In this document: piece after piece, positions 1-7,667 of the stretch | Layout: every line of letters starts with the position of its first letter | Numbering within the stretch: position 1 is the first letter of the stretch | Virus record (IMG/VR): IMGVR_UViG_3300033993_000248 | Coordinates: 1 to 32,403 of that record | Length of the DNA stretch: 32,403 nt | Direction: 5' to 3' (one strand) | DNA from: a virus | Made by a program: the position numbers and the translations under genes | The notes under the pieces: model-generated | Told to the model about the DNA's origin: nothing | The model's database searches: none | What the model saw: only the letters and a program-made list of their open reading frames with translations

Positions 1-298
1 GTGAGGCAGTTTTGCTAGATGGTACAGCTGTATCATATGAGGGTGAACTAGCAGTGGGTACCACTGTATTTATTGTTGCTGATGGTGAGCAGATTCCAGC
101 TCCTGAAGGCACACATGAATTGGGTGGTGAGTTTACTGGAATCAAGATCATAACAGATGCCAATGGTGTAGTGTTAGAGGTTATTGATGAGAGAGCAACA
201 GAACAAGCAGCAAGCTCTGATGAGTTTGAAGCTATTGACATTGAAGAGATGCCAGCAGCACTAGAGAGAGCTACAGAGGCAATCGCAGCAACACTGAA
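1..298. repeat. Terminal overlap, left copy (matches 32106-32403)
   Basis: The first 298 bases align without gaps to 32106-32403 with 11 mismatches (positions 59, 62, 104, 110, 239, 241, 266, 280, 287, 293, 294). Nine of these are silent in the scaffold frame. The two that change the protein are Ile to Thr (codon 240-242) and Ala to Val (codon 279-281). The overlap joins the two halves of one reading frame. I infer a circular or circularly permuted genome of about 32,105 bp whose ends came from different strains of one population. A true gene duplication is the alternative. Confidence 0.9.
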
Positions 299-635
299 CA
301 TTGAAATGGGGCAAGCCTATGACATTGCAACAGCAGTCATTGCAGCTATCAATGCAGAAGAAATGAAACAAGAATCAATGAGTGCTGAGCAAGTAGAATC
401 AATTGTGAATGCAAAGATGTCATCATTCTCTACAGCTGTAGAAGCTATAGGTGAAATGATGCAGACTATTGCTTCAGATAATGAAACACTTCGCACTGAG
501 ATGGCAGCAATGAAAAATGATTTTGAATCATTCAAAGAAATGCCATCAAACAGCATAATTGAAGGCGAGAAATTCGCTAGAACAAATAGTATATTGACAT
601 CACGTCAATTATTCCTTAAATCACAAATTAAATAA
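1..635 (+). CDS. Scaffold-like capsid assembly protein, 3' part (gene continues from 32003)
   Basis: This is the downstream part of a gene cut by the contig ends. It is open in frame from base 3, and joining it to 32003-32105 gives a 245-residue protein. The N-terminal third carries a small beta domain with the motif PAPEGTHEL followed by an ITDANGVV stretch, common in scaffold-like proteins of Bacteroidota phages. The rest is Glu/Ala-rich and predicted helical, with coiled-coil-like heptads (MAAMKNDFESFKEM region). It sits between the prohead protease and the major capsid gene, the usual place for a scaffold. The role is inferred from composition and position, with no catalytic motif expected. 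Confidence 0.75.
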   Translation, partial: EAVLLDGTAVSYEGELAVGTTVFIVADGEQIPAPEGTHELGGEFTGIKIITDANGVVLEVIDERATEQAASSDEFEAIDIEEMPAALERATEAIAATLNIEMGQAYDIATAVIAAINAEEMKQESMSAEQVESIVNAKMSSFSTAVEAIGEMMQTIASDNETLRTEMAAMKNDFESFKEMPSNSIIEGEKFARTNSILTSRQLFLKSQIK

Positions 636-643
636 CAAAGAAA

Positions 644-1615
644 ATGAGCTTAAAAAAGTTTATCAAGCAAAAATTCGACTATGATGTGTCAGGTTTGGCA
701 GCATATGTAGACGAGCAAAGAGAAGATCTAATCACTAGATCAGTAACTGAAGCTAAGACTTTACGTTACATCACAATTCAAGAAGGTATCAAAGGATCTG
801 AAGAGATCAAATTGTTAGATGATACTTTGACTTATCAAGCTGGAGATTGCGAAATGACACCAGCTGGAGATACAGTATTCACTGATCGTGCAATTGCTGT
901 TGAGACTCTTGGATACATGAAGAGATTCTGTCAAAAAGACTTGGCTGGATTTTGGACTCAATTGGCTTTGCGCCCAGGTGCATCTGCTGAGGACAAAGAA
1001 CTTCCTTTTGAAGCACAAATCACTAACTACATCTTGAGCTTACATGCACTTGAGTTAGACAAATTGATTTGGAAAGGTAACAAAGCAACTGGTACTGGTA
1101 ACCTTCAGTGGATGAATGGATATCGTCAATTCTTGAAAACTGCTAACGGATGTGTGAACTTGAACACTTCTGCAACTGCAAGCATTGATGCATCAAACGC
1201 TTATGATGTATTCTATGAGTGTTTCACAAATTCTCCTGAAGCTGTGGCTGAAGCTGCTGATTTTGTATGTTTCGCTGGCCGTGAGAACTTCAACTATTTG
1301 ATGAAGAACTTGGTTGATCTTAATTTCTTCCACTATTCTCCAGCACAAATTGCTACAATGGAAGAGATCATCGTACCAGGTACAGATATGCGAGTGGTTA
1401 AAGTACCAGGATTGAATGGTCTTGACAATATCTACACTGGGAAAGCATCTCACTTTGTATTCGGAACTGACTTATCTTCTGACTTTGACAACTATGATTT
1501 GTTCTATTCTCAAGATGATGATGTTATCTATATCAGATCTAAATTCAGAGCTGGTGTACAAGTACCATTCTTGGATCAGATCGGAGTTTGGAACGGAACT
1601 GGATCACCTAACTAA
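644..1615 (+). CDS. Major capsid protein
   Basis: This 323-residue protein directly follows the protease-scaffold pair, eight bases after the scaffold stop, which is the standard head-gene order. Its length and mixed alpha/beta composition fit an HK97-fold capsid subunit. The N-terminus is basic and helical (residues 1-40), as expected for the arm. A stem-loop follows the gene, and codons are uniform, as for a strongly expressed gene. I identify it from gene order and overall character, since no short diagnostic motif exists for this fold. The start at ATG 644 is preceded by the A-rich stretch AACAAAGAAA, with no Shine-Dalgarno, as is usual in Bacteroidota. Confidence 0.8.
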   Translation: MSLKKFIKQKFDYDVSGLAAYVDEQREDLITRSVTEAKTLRYITIQEGIKGSEEIKLLDDTLTYQAGDCEMTPAGDTVFTDRAIAVETLGYMKRFCQKDLAGFWTQLALRPGASAEDKELPFEAQITNYILSLHALELDKLIWKGNKATGTGNLQWMNGYRQFLKTANGCVNLNTSATASIDASNAYDVFYECFTNSPEAVAEAADFVCFAGRENFNYLMKNLVDLNFFHYSPAQIATMEEIIVPGTDMRVVKVPGLNGLDNIYTGKASHFVFGTDLSSDFDNYDLFYSQDDDVIYIRSKFRAGVQVPFLDQIGVWNGTGSPN

Positions 1616-1626
1616 TTAACAAATAT

Positions 1627-1646
1627 GGGGAGGCTTAGGTCTCCCC
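1627..1646 (+). terminator. Stem-loop between capsid and tail tube genes
   Basis: GGGGAGGC (1627-1634) pairs with GTCTCCCC (1639-1646) around the loop TTAG, giving eight pairs including one G-U. No T-run follows (TAACTTAAAAAA), so it is a poor intrinsic terminator. More likely it is an mRNA processing or stabilising element that sets different capsid and downstream levels. Function is inferred. Confidence 0.55.
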
Positions 1647-1668
1647 TAACTTAAAAAATACAGAAGAG

Positions 1669-2202
1669 ATGGCATGTAATATGACAACTGGGTTTAATGA
1701 CAGAACATGTACCAATGGAAAAGGTGGTATCAAATCTGTTATTTTGTTCCCAATAGGATCAATTGCAACTGGGCCAACATTGACTGGCAATGAGATTACT
1801 ACGTTGACAGTTACTGGTGAGGTATTCCAGTACAAATTGAAATCAAATTTATCTAGCTACACTGCGCCTATCCGAGTAAACAAAGAGAATGGAACTTTAT
1901 GGTATGAGCAATCTTTGAACATGATCCTAGCATCAGATACAAAGGAGCTCCGTGCTGAGATTCACTTACTTGGACAGAATGAAGTGGTAGCAATTGTTGA
2001 GAAAGCTGATGGTACTTATGTAGCATTAGGACTTGACGAAGGTCTACAAATCAATGATGGATCAGAATACACTTCAGGTGTTATCAAATCAGACAGAAAT
2101 GGACATTCAATTGTCTTGGCTGGTCTTGAAAACAATGAAGTGCCTGATGTAGCAGCTGGTATTGTAGCAACTTTGTTGACTCAACAGTCTCCAGTAGTTT
2201 AA
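1669..2202 (+). CDS. Virion structural protein, probable major tail tube protein
   Basis: A 177-residue, beta-rich protein beginning MACNMTTGF. It lacks enzymatic motifs and has the alternating pattern and late segments (VAIVEKADGTYVALGLDEG) seen in tube-like proteins of Bacteroidota phages. No other gene in the genome looks like a major tail protein, yet the phage has a tape measure and tail chaperone. This gene, isolated between a stem-loop and a strong terminator next to the capsid gene, is the best candidate. A head decoration protein is the main alternative. The ATG at 1669 lies shortly after an A-rich leader. Confidence 0.55.
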   Translation: MACNMTTGFNDRTCTNGKGGIKSVILFPIGSIATGPTLTGNEITTLTVTGEVFQYKLKSNLSSYTAPIRVNKENGTLWYEQSLNMILASDTKELRAEIHLLGQNEVVAIVEKADGTYVALGLDEGLQINDGSEYTSGVIKSDRNGHSIVLAGLENNEVPDVAAGIVATLLTQQSPVV

Positions 2203-2227
2203 TCTACCTAATCAAACCAAATACTAG

Positions 2228-2261
2228 AAGGGAGAGGATGAGTATTCCTTTCCCTTTTTTT
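2228..2261 (+). terminator. Intrinsic terminator after the capsid/tube genes
   Basis: AAGGGAGAGGA (2228-2238) pairs over 11 positions, one of them G-U, with TCCTTTCCCTT (2246-2256). The loop is seven bases and the T-run spans 2255-2261. It lies 26 bases after the stop at 2202 and 15 bases before the next ATG. It probably limits transcription from the abundant capsid genes into the connector genes. Confidence 0.85.
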
Positions 2262-2275
2262 ATTAAATTAGAGCC

Positions 2276-2515
2276 ATGAAAATAGATCAGAAGTTTATTG
2301 GAGCCAAAGTCAAGAGTAATCTATTGAATAGATACTTTGTGATTGAGGAGGGCAATGAGGAGTTATATATTAAACTAGGACTTTTGCATATCTTTGTAAA
2401 TAGTGAGCCTAAAATAAAAATAATAAATGTTAAGACTCGAGAGATATCAGACATCAACACTGATAGTGACAGTAACGGAATATCAGACTCTGACAGCCCC
2501 TTATTGGCTCCTTGA
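2276..2515 (+). CDS. Small head-region protein of unknown function
   Basis: A 79-residue protein. The first 50 residues look like a folded small domain with alternating hydrophobic positions (RYFVIEEGNEELYIKLG). The last 25 are Ser/Asp-rich, where the reading frame overlaps the next gene by 89 bases, so the tail is probably constrained by the other frame. It follows the terminator and lies in a head-connector operon. I do not recognise the family; a small head-completion protein is a guess from position only. Confidence 0.55.
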   Translation: MKIDQKFIGAKVKSNLLNRYFVIEEGNEELYIKLGLLHIFVNSEPKIKIINVKTREISDINTDSDSNGISDSDSPLLAP

Positions 2516-2795
2516 GTTTACGCATGAGCAGAGCTTTGAATCTGTGACTTGCATACTTCCAAACATCAGTACAAGCACATCAAGATTTGATGAGTTTGTG
2601 ATTGAGGATTTGGTGGATGTGACTTTCCCATATGCTGGCTTTTACACATACAGAATATTTGAGCAGACATCTAGCAGTAACTTAGATCCTGATCTAGCTG
2701 ACAATCTATGTGAAGAGGGCAGAGCACATGTGTATGAGATTGACTCACCATCAAATGAATTTTCGACAACAATATTAAATAACATATATGAGTAA
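2427..2795 (+). CDS. Head-connector region structural protein, unknown function
   Basis: A 122-residue beta-rich protein overlapping the preceding gene by 89 bases in another frame and the portal gene by 8 bases. Strong runs such as YWLLEFTHEQ and FPYAGFYTYRIFEQ look like a beta-sandwich. Similar short proteins lie near the portal in Bacteroidota phages. The assigned ATG at 2427 gives an N-terminus (MLRLERYQTS) that is less certain than the rest, and a later start is possible. The function is not known. Confidence 0.6.
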   Translation: MLRLERYQTSTLIVTVTEYQTLTAPYWLLEFTHEQSFESVTCILPNISTSTSRFDEFVIEDLVDVTFPYAGFYTYRIFEQTSSSNLDPDLADNLCEEGRAHVYEIDSPSNEFSTTILNNIYE

Positions 2796-4752
2796 GATCA
2801 CCAGCTTGTCATTTAGCAAGCAGTATCAATTGCCAGTAGAAGAGAAAGATTCTCAAAGAGGCTTCATCAAATGGGGAAGAAAGAATGACTATCCTTTCTT
2901 TCTTATTGAGCTTCTGCAAGGTAGTGCCTGGCATCAAGGTATCATTAAGAATAAAACCTACTACATTGCTGGTGGTGGCCTTGAAGCAGTATCAGGTGAT
3001 CTGACTGCTTTCCTTGCCAATCCATTTGCTGATTTTGACATGAATGAGATTGCTCAAAGAATGGCCTTTGATTTTGAGGTGTTTGGTGCAATGGCTGTGA
3101 TAGGTACATGGAACAGAGAAGGTACCAAGGTAGTAAGATGGGAGCACATGGATATTGATCTTATCAGAATCACTGAGGATGAGAGACTTTACTATGTATC
3201 TGATGACTGGTCAGCTTTGCAACAATCAGCAGAAAAGACAAATTACAGAAGCTATCCAGCACTGAATGAGAACAATCGCACTGGATCATTCATTCTGTAC
3301 TATAAGGAGCCATCTAAGCAAGCGAGAGGTGAGAAAGGAATCTATCCTAAGCCTCCTTACTATGGTGGTATTACAGCCATTCAGACAGATGTTGACATCA
3401 GTAAGTTTCACATGTATGAATTGCAGAATGGATTCAAGGCTGGTACACTAATTAACCTGGCATCAGGTGAGCCCGAAACATCTGAAGAGGAAAGAAAGAT
3501 AAAAGAACAAATCAAAGGCCGTACACAATCTGTGGAGGATGCTGGTGAGATCATCATCACATTCAGCAATGGAGCAGACGAAGCTCCTACAGTAATGCCA
3601 TTGAATGGTAATAACCTACATGAGAGATATGCCATGACTGAGAAGTCAGTGCAGCAGAATATTCTTGTGGCGCATTCTGTGGTGGCACCATCCTTGTTTG
3701 GTATTGCTCCGAATGGATCATTCAACGCAGCTGAGACAGATGACTTGTTTGAAATCTATAAGAATACCTATGTGAATTCAAGACAGAAGCAGATTGAATG
3801 GCTGATGAATTACATGGTACAGCTATCAGGGGCCATTGGTACATTGAAGCTAGTTGATGTTAGGCCAATTGTAGCAGCTGCACCAGTGACAGCAACACCA
3901 GTGACAGATGCAAGTGGAGCAACAGAAGCTGCTCAAGTGGATGTAGCTAAATCAGCATTGAATGGTGCACAGATTGCATCACTTGTTGAGGTGGCTGCTA
4001 GTATTAAGTCAGGAATATTGACACCTGATGCTGCATTGCAGATAGTATTGGCATCATTCCCGACAATTGCAGAGGCACAAGCTAGAAAGATTGTAGGATT
4101 GCCTAGCACTACACTATCCAGCTGTGATCATAAGCATGAATTTAGTGCTGATGAAATTACAATATTCTCAGAATATGGTGTTGATGCATCTGAATACAAG
4201 GTCCTAAAGACAAATATCATTGAATGGGATACACCATCTGATGAGGTATTCAGCAAAGAACAGATGATGTTTGCCACTATTGGCGAGGTCAAAGCTAATA
4301 TTTCAGCACTAGAGAAATCAATCCTATCAATGCTTATTGCTGGAGAGGATGCATCATCTATTGCATCAGCAACTGGTGCCAGTGTAGAAGAGATTGCCAA
4401 GTCAACTGAGAGACTTATTGACTTTGAATTACTTGTTGATGGGGAGGTGTCTGACTTGGGAAAGCAATTGCTGGATGAAGCTCCAGCTCCTATTGATCAA
4501 TTCATGGTGGTATACAGCTATCAAAAAAGACCAGGTGTACCAAAGGTATTGACTAAATCAAGAGACTTTTGCCTTAGACTATTATCATTGAATAGACTTT
4601 ACACAAGGGATGAAATCAACAATATCAGCTCAAGAGTAGATCGCAATGTATGGAATTACAGAGGTGGGTGGTATACAAATCCTCAGACTAAAGTAAGCAC
4701 CCCATATTGCCGACATATTTGGGTACAACAATTAGTTATTAAAAAACAATAA
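2788..4752 (+). CDS. Portal protein with MuF-like C-terminal extension
   Basis: A 654-residue protein. Residues 1-360 resemble an SPP1/PBSX-type portal: WGRKNDYP near the start, AGGGLEAV, and the helical segment LVAHSVVAPSLFGIAPNGSF. Residues 365-435 form the Ala-rich helical tail with a GILTPDAALQIVLASFP segment typical of portal C-termini. From about 440 come a winged-helix-like stretch (IASATGASVEEIAKSTERL) and then a tail with FCLRLL, GGWY and CRHIW. These resemble the end of SPP1 gp7/Mu F minor head proteins. No separate MuF gene is present, so the portal may carry part of that role. It lies downstream of the capsid gene, far from the terminase. Confidence 0.8.
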   Translation: MSKITSLSFSKQYQLPVEEKDSQRGFIKWGRKNDYPFFLIELLQGSAWHQGIIKNKTYYIAGGGLEAVSGDLTAFLANPFADFDMNEIAQRMAFDFEVFGAMAVIGTWNREGTKVVRWEHMDIDLIRITEDERLYYVSDDWSALQQSAEKTNYRSYPALNENNRTGSFILYYKEPSKQARGEKGIYPKPPYYGGITAIQTDVDISKFHMYELQNGFKAGTLINLASGEPETSEEERKIKEQIKGRTQSVEDAGEIIITFSNGADEAPTVMPLNGNNLHERYAMTEKSVQQNILVAHSVVAPSLFGIAPNGSFNAAETDDLFEIYKNTYVNSRQKQIEWLMNYMVQLSGAIGTLKLVDVRPIVAAAPVTATPVTDASGATEAAQVDVAKSALNGAQIASLVEVAASIKSGILTPDAALQIVLASFPTIAEAQARKIVGLPSTTLSSCDHKHEFSADEITIFSEYGVDASEYKVLKTNIIEWDTPSDEVFSKEQMMFATIGEVKANISALEKSILSMLIAGEDASSIASATGASVEEIAKSTERLIDFELLVDGEVSDLGKQLLDEAPAPIDQFMVVYSYQKRPGVPKVLTKSRDFCLRLLSLNRLYTRDEINNISSRVDRNVWNYRGGWYTNPQTKVSTPYCRHIWVQQLVIKKQ

Positions 4753-4755
4753 GAC

Positions 4756-5271
4756 ATGAACTATTTACTTTCTGTTGAGAATCTCAAGAAGTTAGGATTG
4801 ATTCACATGAACACAGATACAAAGATCCTATCTGTATGCATCAAGAGATCACAAGATATGCACTTACAGCCAGCACTTGGAACACCTTTGTACAAGGCAT
4901 TGCTTCATAGGGTTGAAACAAGTACCTGGACAGCGGACTATCTTACACTGATGAATGACTATGTGATTCCTTGTTTGGTAGCATTTGTTGACTTCAGAGC
5001 AGCTGCAATGCTGAATGAGAAGCTAACTAATAAAGCTGTGGGCCGCCAGTCAGATGAGACAATGACAGCTAATACAGATACAGAAACTGTACACCTTAGA
5101 GATATGCTAAGAAAGGATGCGTATTTTTACAAAGAAAGATTGATAGGATTCTTGAAAGATGACAATGGTGTAAAATATCCTGAGTATTTGGTATGTTGTG
5201 ATGACAATTCATGCAATGAATCTATGACTAAGGATCAGACTGGATATAAACCTTTTGGATGGATAGTATGA
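4756..5271 (+). CDS. Head-tail connector (adaptor) protein
   Basis: A 171-residue, mainly helical protein directly after the portal. Segments such as LQPALGTPLYKALL and PCLVAFVDFRAAAMLNEKL match the all-helical gp6/gp15-like adaptor type, of which Bacteroidota phages have a divergent version (DUF6712-like). Its stop overlaps the next ATG (ATGA at 5268-5271), so the following small gene is probably translated by coupling. Assignment is from helical pattern and position between portal and tail terminator candidates. Confidence 0.65.
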   Translation: MNYLLSVENLKKLGLIHMNTDTKILSVCIKRSQDMHLQPALGTPLYKALLHRVETSTWTADYLTLMNDYVIPCLVAFVDFRAAAMLNEKLTNKAVGRQSDETMTANTDTETVHLRDMLRKDAYFYKERLIGFLKDDNGVKYPEYLVCCDDNSCNESMTKDQTGYKPFGWIV

Positions 5272-5393
5272 AAAAATTCACTGCGAGCAAGAAACAAATT
5301 GACAAATTAAAAAATTATCTAAATGGAAAAAACTCTAAACCAAATCATGCTGGAGCTGCAAGAGATCGCAACACAGCACAGACAAATAAATGA
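5268..5393 (+). CDS. Nested 41-residue basic protein, unknown
   Basis: ATG at 5268 overlaps the connector stop as ATGA, and the frame stays open to TGA 5391-5393. The peptide begins MKKFTASKKQIDKLKNYL and is Lys-rich. Its second half lies inside the next gene in another frame. The 4-base overlap is the same coupling used throughout this genome, which favours it as a real gene. It could also be only a translational bridge to the ATG at 5323. No known family was recognised. Confidence 0.4.
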   Translation: MKKFTASKKQIDKLKNYLNGKNSKPNHAGAARDRNTAQTNK

Positions 5394-5910
5394 GTTTTTT
5401 CAAGGTGACTTCCTTGATGCTATAAGCAGAGACGCTGCACAGTATCCTCTGATGGTGGCAACTTTGCAGCCTAGTGGAATGGGTGCTGGCTATGTGAATG
5501 TGAATTTTGTGATCACCATCTGTGACAAGTACAATCTTTCAAACTATAGACAAATCAATGAGGTCCATTCAGACTGTTTGTTGATATGCAATGATATCAA
5601 GACTACACTACAGCAGTACAGATGGACTGAGTTTTCAGATGTGACAGCTGAGATAGGCACAGATCCATTCATCAATCAAGGTCAAGACATGGTGGCTGGA
5701 TGGACAATGCTGGTATCATTAAGAGTATTTGACAATGAAGATTGGTGTGCCATCCCATACGATGACTATGACTTTGAGAATGGCAATCCTCCAGCTGGCA
5801 ATTGTGGTGATCTGACAACGACTTACAATGTGTATGTTGATGGAGTGCTAGAGCAAACATTCACACAAAATACAACTGAAAATAATACAATCAATATAAC
5901 ACTAAGCTAA
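5323..5910 (+). CDS. Tail terminator/neck-like protein
   Basis: A 195-residue protein. The N-terminal 140 residues have helix-strand alternation (YVNVNFVITICDKYN; AGWTMLVSLRVFDNEDWCA) like tail-terminator and neck proteins, with a downstream DDYDFENG stretch common in Bacteroidota phage homologues. The C-terminal 35 residues (YNVYVDGVLEQTF) look like a short added beta strand repeat. It sits in the connector block after the portal and adaptor, and its stop overlaps the next ATG by one base. Confidence 0.5.
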   Translation: MEKTLNQIMLELQEIATQHRQINEFFQGDFLDAISRDAAQYPLMVATLQPSGMGAGYVNVNFVITICDKYNLSNYRQINEVHSDCLLICNDIKTTLQQYRWTEFSDVTAEIGTDPFINQGQDMVAGWTMLVSLRVFDNEDWCAIPYDDYDFENGNPPAGNCGDLTTTYNVYVDGVLEQTFTQNTTENNTINITLS

Positions 5911-6587
5911 TGGCAACTACAAATATTAACGTGACAAGTACTGCATATAAGACAGTTAAAGATGAAAGCACTGCGCTTCCTCAAAGAAATACCATGGCAT
6001 TCACTGGATCAGGTGTGTCTGCGATCGACAATGGAACTACAACTGTAATAAATATCCCAGGATATCCAGCGACTATTAATTACGGACTATTCGCACAGAC
6101 AGCAAACAGCACAACCATAACCAATACAACAACAGAAAGTACTTTAATAGGGACAGGAGTCGGTAGTTTATCCATTCCAGCAAATGCTTTTCAAATTGGT
6201 GACAGCTTTCATGCTAAGTTGATAGGACATATCTCATGCAATAATTCAGCAACAATTCATTTGAGAGTAAAATCTGGATCAGTTTTGTTGGCAGATACTG
6301 GAGTAATTGCTTTGGATACTACAACCAATAAACATTGGGAGCTAAATGTGTACTTTACAATCAGAGCATTGGGAGCAGCTGGTGTTGCATCAATAGCATC
6401 TGGTGGGATATTTTCATACATTAAGAATTCAGGATTAAACTTTGAAGGAAATAATTTTAGTATTGTAAATAATACAACATTTGATACTACCATTAATAAT
6501 ACTCTAAATATTACAGCACAATGGGGAGCAGCCAATGCAGCTGATAGTATTTATTCTGAAATCTTCATACTCAATAAGATATATTGA
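5910..6587 (+). CDS. Virion fibre/decoration-type beta protein
   Basis: A 225-residue protein. Residues 60-225 match a recurrent C-terminal jelly-roll-like virion domain: ESTLIGTGVGSLSIPANAF, then GDSFHAKLIGHISC, then FTIRALG, then a TFDTT...NITAQWG ending. Such domains occur at the tips of head fibres and tail appendages and in short surface-exposed virion proteins. The N-terminal 50 residues resemble a polar attachment segment. It is located between neck and lysis genes, so a head fibre or neck appendage is plausible. Receptor binding is inferred only. Confidence 0.55.
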   Translation: MATTNINVTSTAYKTVKDESTALPQRNTMAFTGSGVSAIDNGTTTVINIPGYPATINYGLFAQTANSTTITNTTTESTLIGTGVGSLSIPANAFQIGDSFHAKLIGHISCNNSATIHLRVKSGSVLLADTGVIALDTTTNKHWELNVYFTIRALGAAGVASIASGGIFSYIKNSGLNFEGNNFSIVNNTTFDTTINNTLNITAQWGAANAADSIYSEIFILNKIY

Positions 6588-6613
6588 TTTGGAACAAAAT
6601 TGCATAATTTAAC

Positions 6614-6889
6614 ATGGATCCAATTGCAATTGCAGCAGCAATCAAAAAGAATGGGATGGTAGGTTTATTGACTCTCATCCTAGTGTTAATGTTCAATTAT
6701 TTCACAAGTAGACTTGATGCTGTTGAGGGCAAACTTGAAAGAGTAGAAGCAAAGCTATATGATTGCCTAGAGGATCGCATTCAAACAACAGACAATGACA
6801 TGCATTCAGGGGTAAAGTATCCTGATCTGCTTGTTGGTATACTACCTAAAGAATTAAAATATGAGCCTAAAAGAAAGATGGCAGTCTAA
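6614..6889 (+). CDS. Holin-like membrane protein with coiled coil
   Basis: A 91-residue protein with one hydrophobic span at about residues 14-31 (NGMVGLLTLILVLMFNYF) followed by a charged coiled coil (LDAVEGKLERVEAKLYDCL). This plan matches XhlA/BhlA-type holin accessory proteins. It is followed by a second membrane protein and an endolysin, which supports a lysis role. It overlaps the next gene by 29 bases. Confidence 0.6.
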   Translation: MDPIAIAAAIKKNGMVGLLTLILVLMFNYFTSRLDAVEGKLERVEAKLYDCLEDRIQTTDNDMHSGVKYPDLLVGILPKELKYEPKRKMAV

Positions 6890-7070
6890 GACGCCAAAGT
6901 TTTGGAAAAAAGTGCAGCGCATTGGTGTAGCACTTGGTGTGATTGGTGCAACTATTGTGGCTGCTCCAGTGGTATTGCCAGCATCACTTGTCACAGCAGC
7001 TGGATATATGGTGGCAGCTGGTACAGTTACAGCTACATTATCACAACTAACCAAGGAAGATGCTAAGTGA
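6861..7070 (+). CDS. Holin-like small membrane protein
   Basis: A 69-residue protein with a basic amphipathic N-terminus (TPKFWKKVQRIG) and two closely spaced hydrophobic stretches: GVALGVIGATIVAAPVVL at about 22-39 and SLVTAAGYMVAAGTVTATL at about 42-60. Small Gly/Ala-rich two-span proteins of this form stand next to endolysins in many Bacteroidota phages. It overlaps both neighbours (29 and 11 bases), so the three lysis genes are likely co-translated. Which of the two membrane proteins forms the lethal pore cannot be told. Confidence 0.6.
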   Translation: MSLKERWQSKTPKFWKKVQRIGVALGVIGATIVAAPVVLPASLVTAAGYMVAAGTVTATLSQLTKEDAK

Positions 7071-7521
7071 TCACGTTACATTGGCAGAGTTTTGCCATTC
7101 AGATACTGCTAAGCGCAGAGGCATTGATAATACTATCACTGATCCTAAGCATCTAGCAGCTGCAAAGCTCCTATGTGAGAAAGTATTCGAGCCTCTCAGA
7201 TTGCACTTTGGTGTGCCTATTCATATCAGCTCAGGCTACAGAAGTGGTGCCTTAAATCGTGCTGTGAAGGGCAGTGCCAGCTCGCAGCATTGCAAAGGTG
7301 AGGCTTGTGATCTTGATGCTGACAGATATGGCAAGATAACTAATGCACAGATCTTTGAATATATCAAGGAAAACATTACCTTTGATCAGATGATATGGGA
7401 GTTTGGTAATGACTCACAGCCTGACTGGGTACATGTCAGCTACAAAGCAAAAGGAAATAGAGGTCAAATACTTAAGGCCAAAAAGATAAACGGTTCAACC
7501 GTATACCTAGCTTTTTCGTAA
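7060..7521 (+). CDS. Endolysin, M15-family peptidase
   Basis: A 153-residue single-domain peptidase. SSQHCKGEACDLD gives the zinc ligands His77 and Asp84, and WVHVS gives the third ligand His125. ISSGYRSGALNRAV precedes them, as in the M15A/M15-3 (VanY/Ply-type) carboxypeptidases. It should cut peptidoglycan stem peptides in the periplasm. There is no signal peptide, so it needs the holin-like proteins just upstream. It is the last gene before a strong terminator, marking the end of the late operon. Confidence 0.9.
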   Translation: MLSDHVTLAEFCHSDTAKRRGIDNTITDPKHLAAAKLLCEKVFEPLRLHFGVPIHISSGYRSGALNRAVKGSASSQHCKGEACDLDADRYGKITNAQIFEYIKENITFDQMIWEFGNDSQPDWVHVSYKAKGNRGQILKAKKINGSTVYLAFS

Positions 7522-7546
7522 AGCCATCAAATGTGGTAATTAGGTG

Positions 7547-7575
7547 AGAGCAGTCAGCAATGGCTGCTCTTTTTT
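7547..7575 (+). terminator. Intrinsic terminator after lysis genes
   Basis: AGAGCAGTC (7547-7555) pairs with GGCTGCTCT (7562-7570) around a six-base loop, with one G-U pair. A T-run extends through 7575. It separates the late operon from the early promoter 42 bases downstream. Confidence 0.9.
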
Positions 7576-7616
7576 GTGGCCCAATAAAAAAAATGTGAAA
7601 AAAATATGATAACTAT

Positions 7617-7646
7617 TTGCATATATAAAAAAGATACCTATCTTTG
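7617..7646 (+). promoter_or_regulatory. Bacteroidota-type early promoter
   Basis: TTG at 7617-7619 is followed by exactly 19 bases and then TATCTTTG at 7639-7646, a perfect match to the Bacteroidota -33 TTG / -7 TAnnTTTG form. Transcription should start at about 7651-7654. It lies right after a terminator and before the first early gene, and leaves a leader of only about 15 bases that contains AATACCACAAA (7655-7665). This fixes the ATG at 7668 as the start. Confidence 0.85.
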
Positions 7647-7667
7647 ACCATATCAATACCACAAAAG

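Noticed and set aside
1-298. Direct terminal repeats as true phage ends
   Set aside because: The copies differ at 11 sites and cut a gene in the middle, so assembly overlap is more likely than fixed physical ends.
2367-2396. TATCTTTG box at 2389-2396
   Set aside because: It lies inside a gene and has no TTG at the -33 position (the bases 19 upstream are A/T only).
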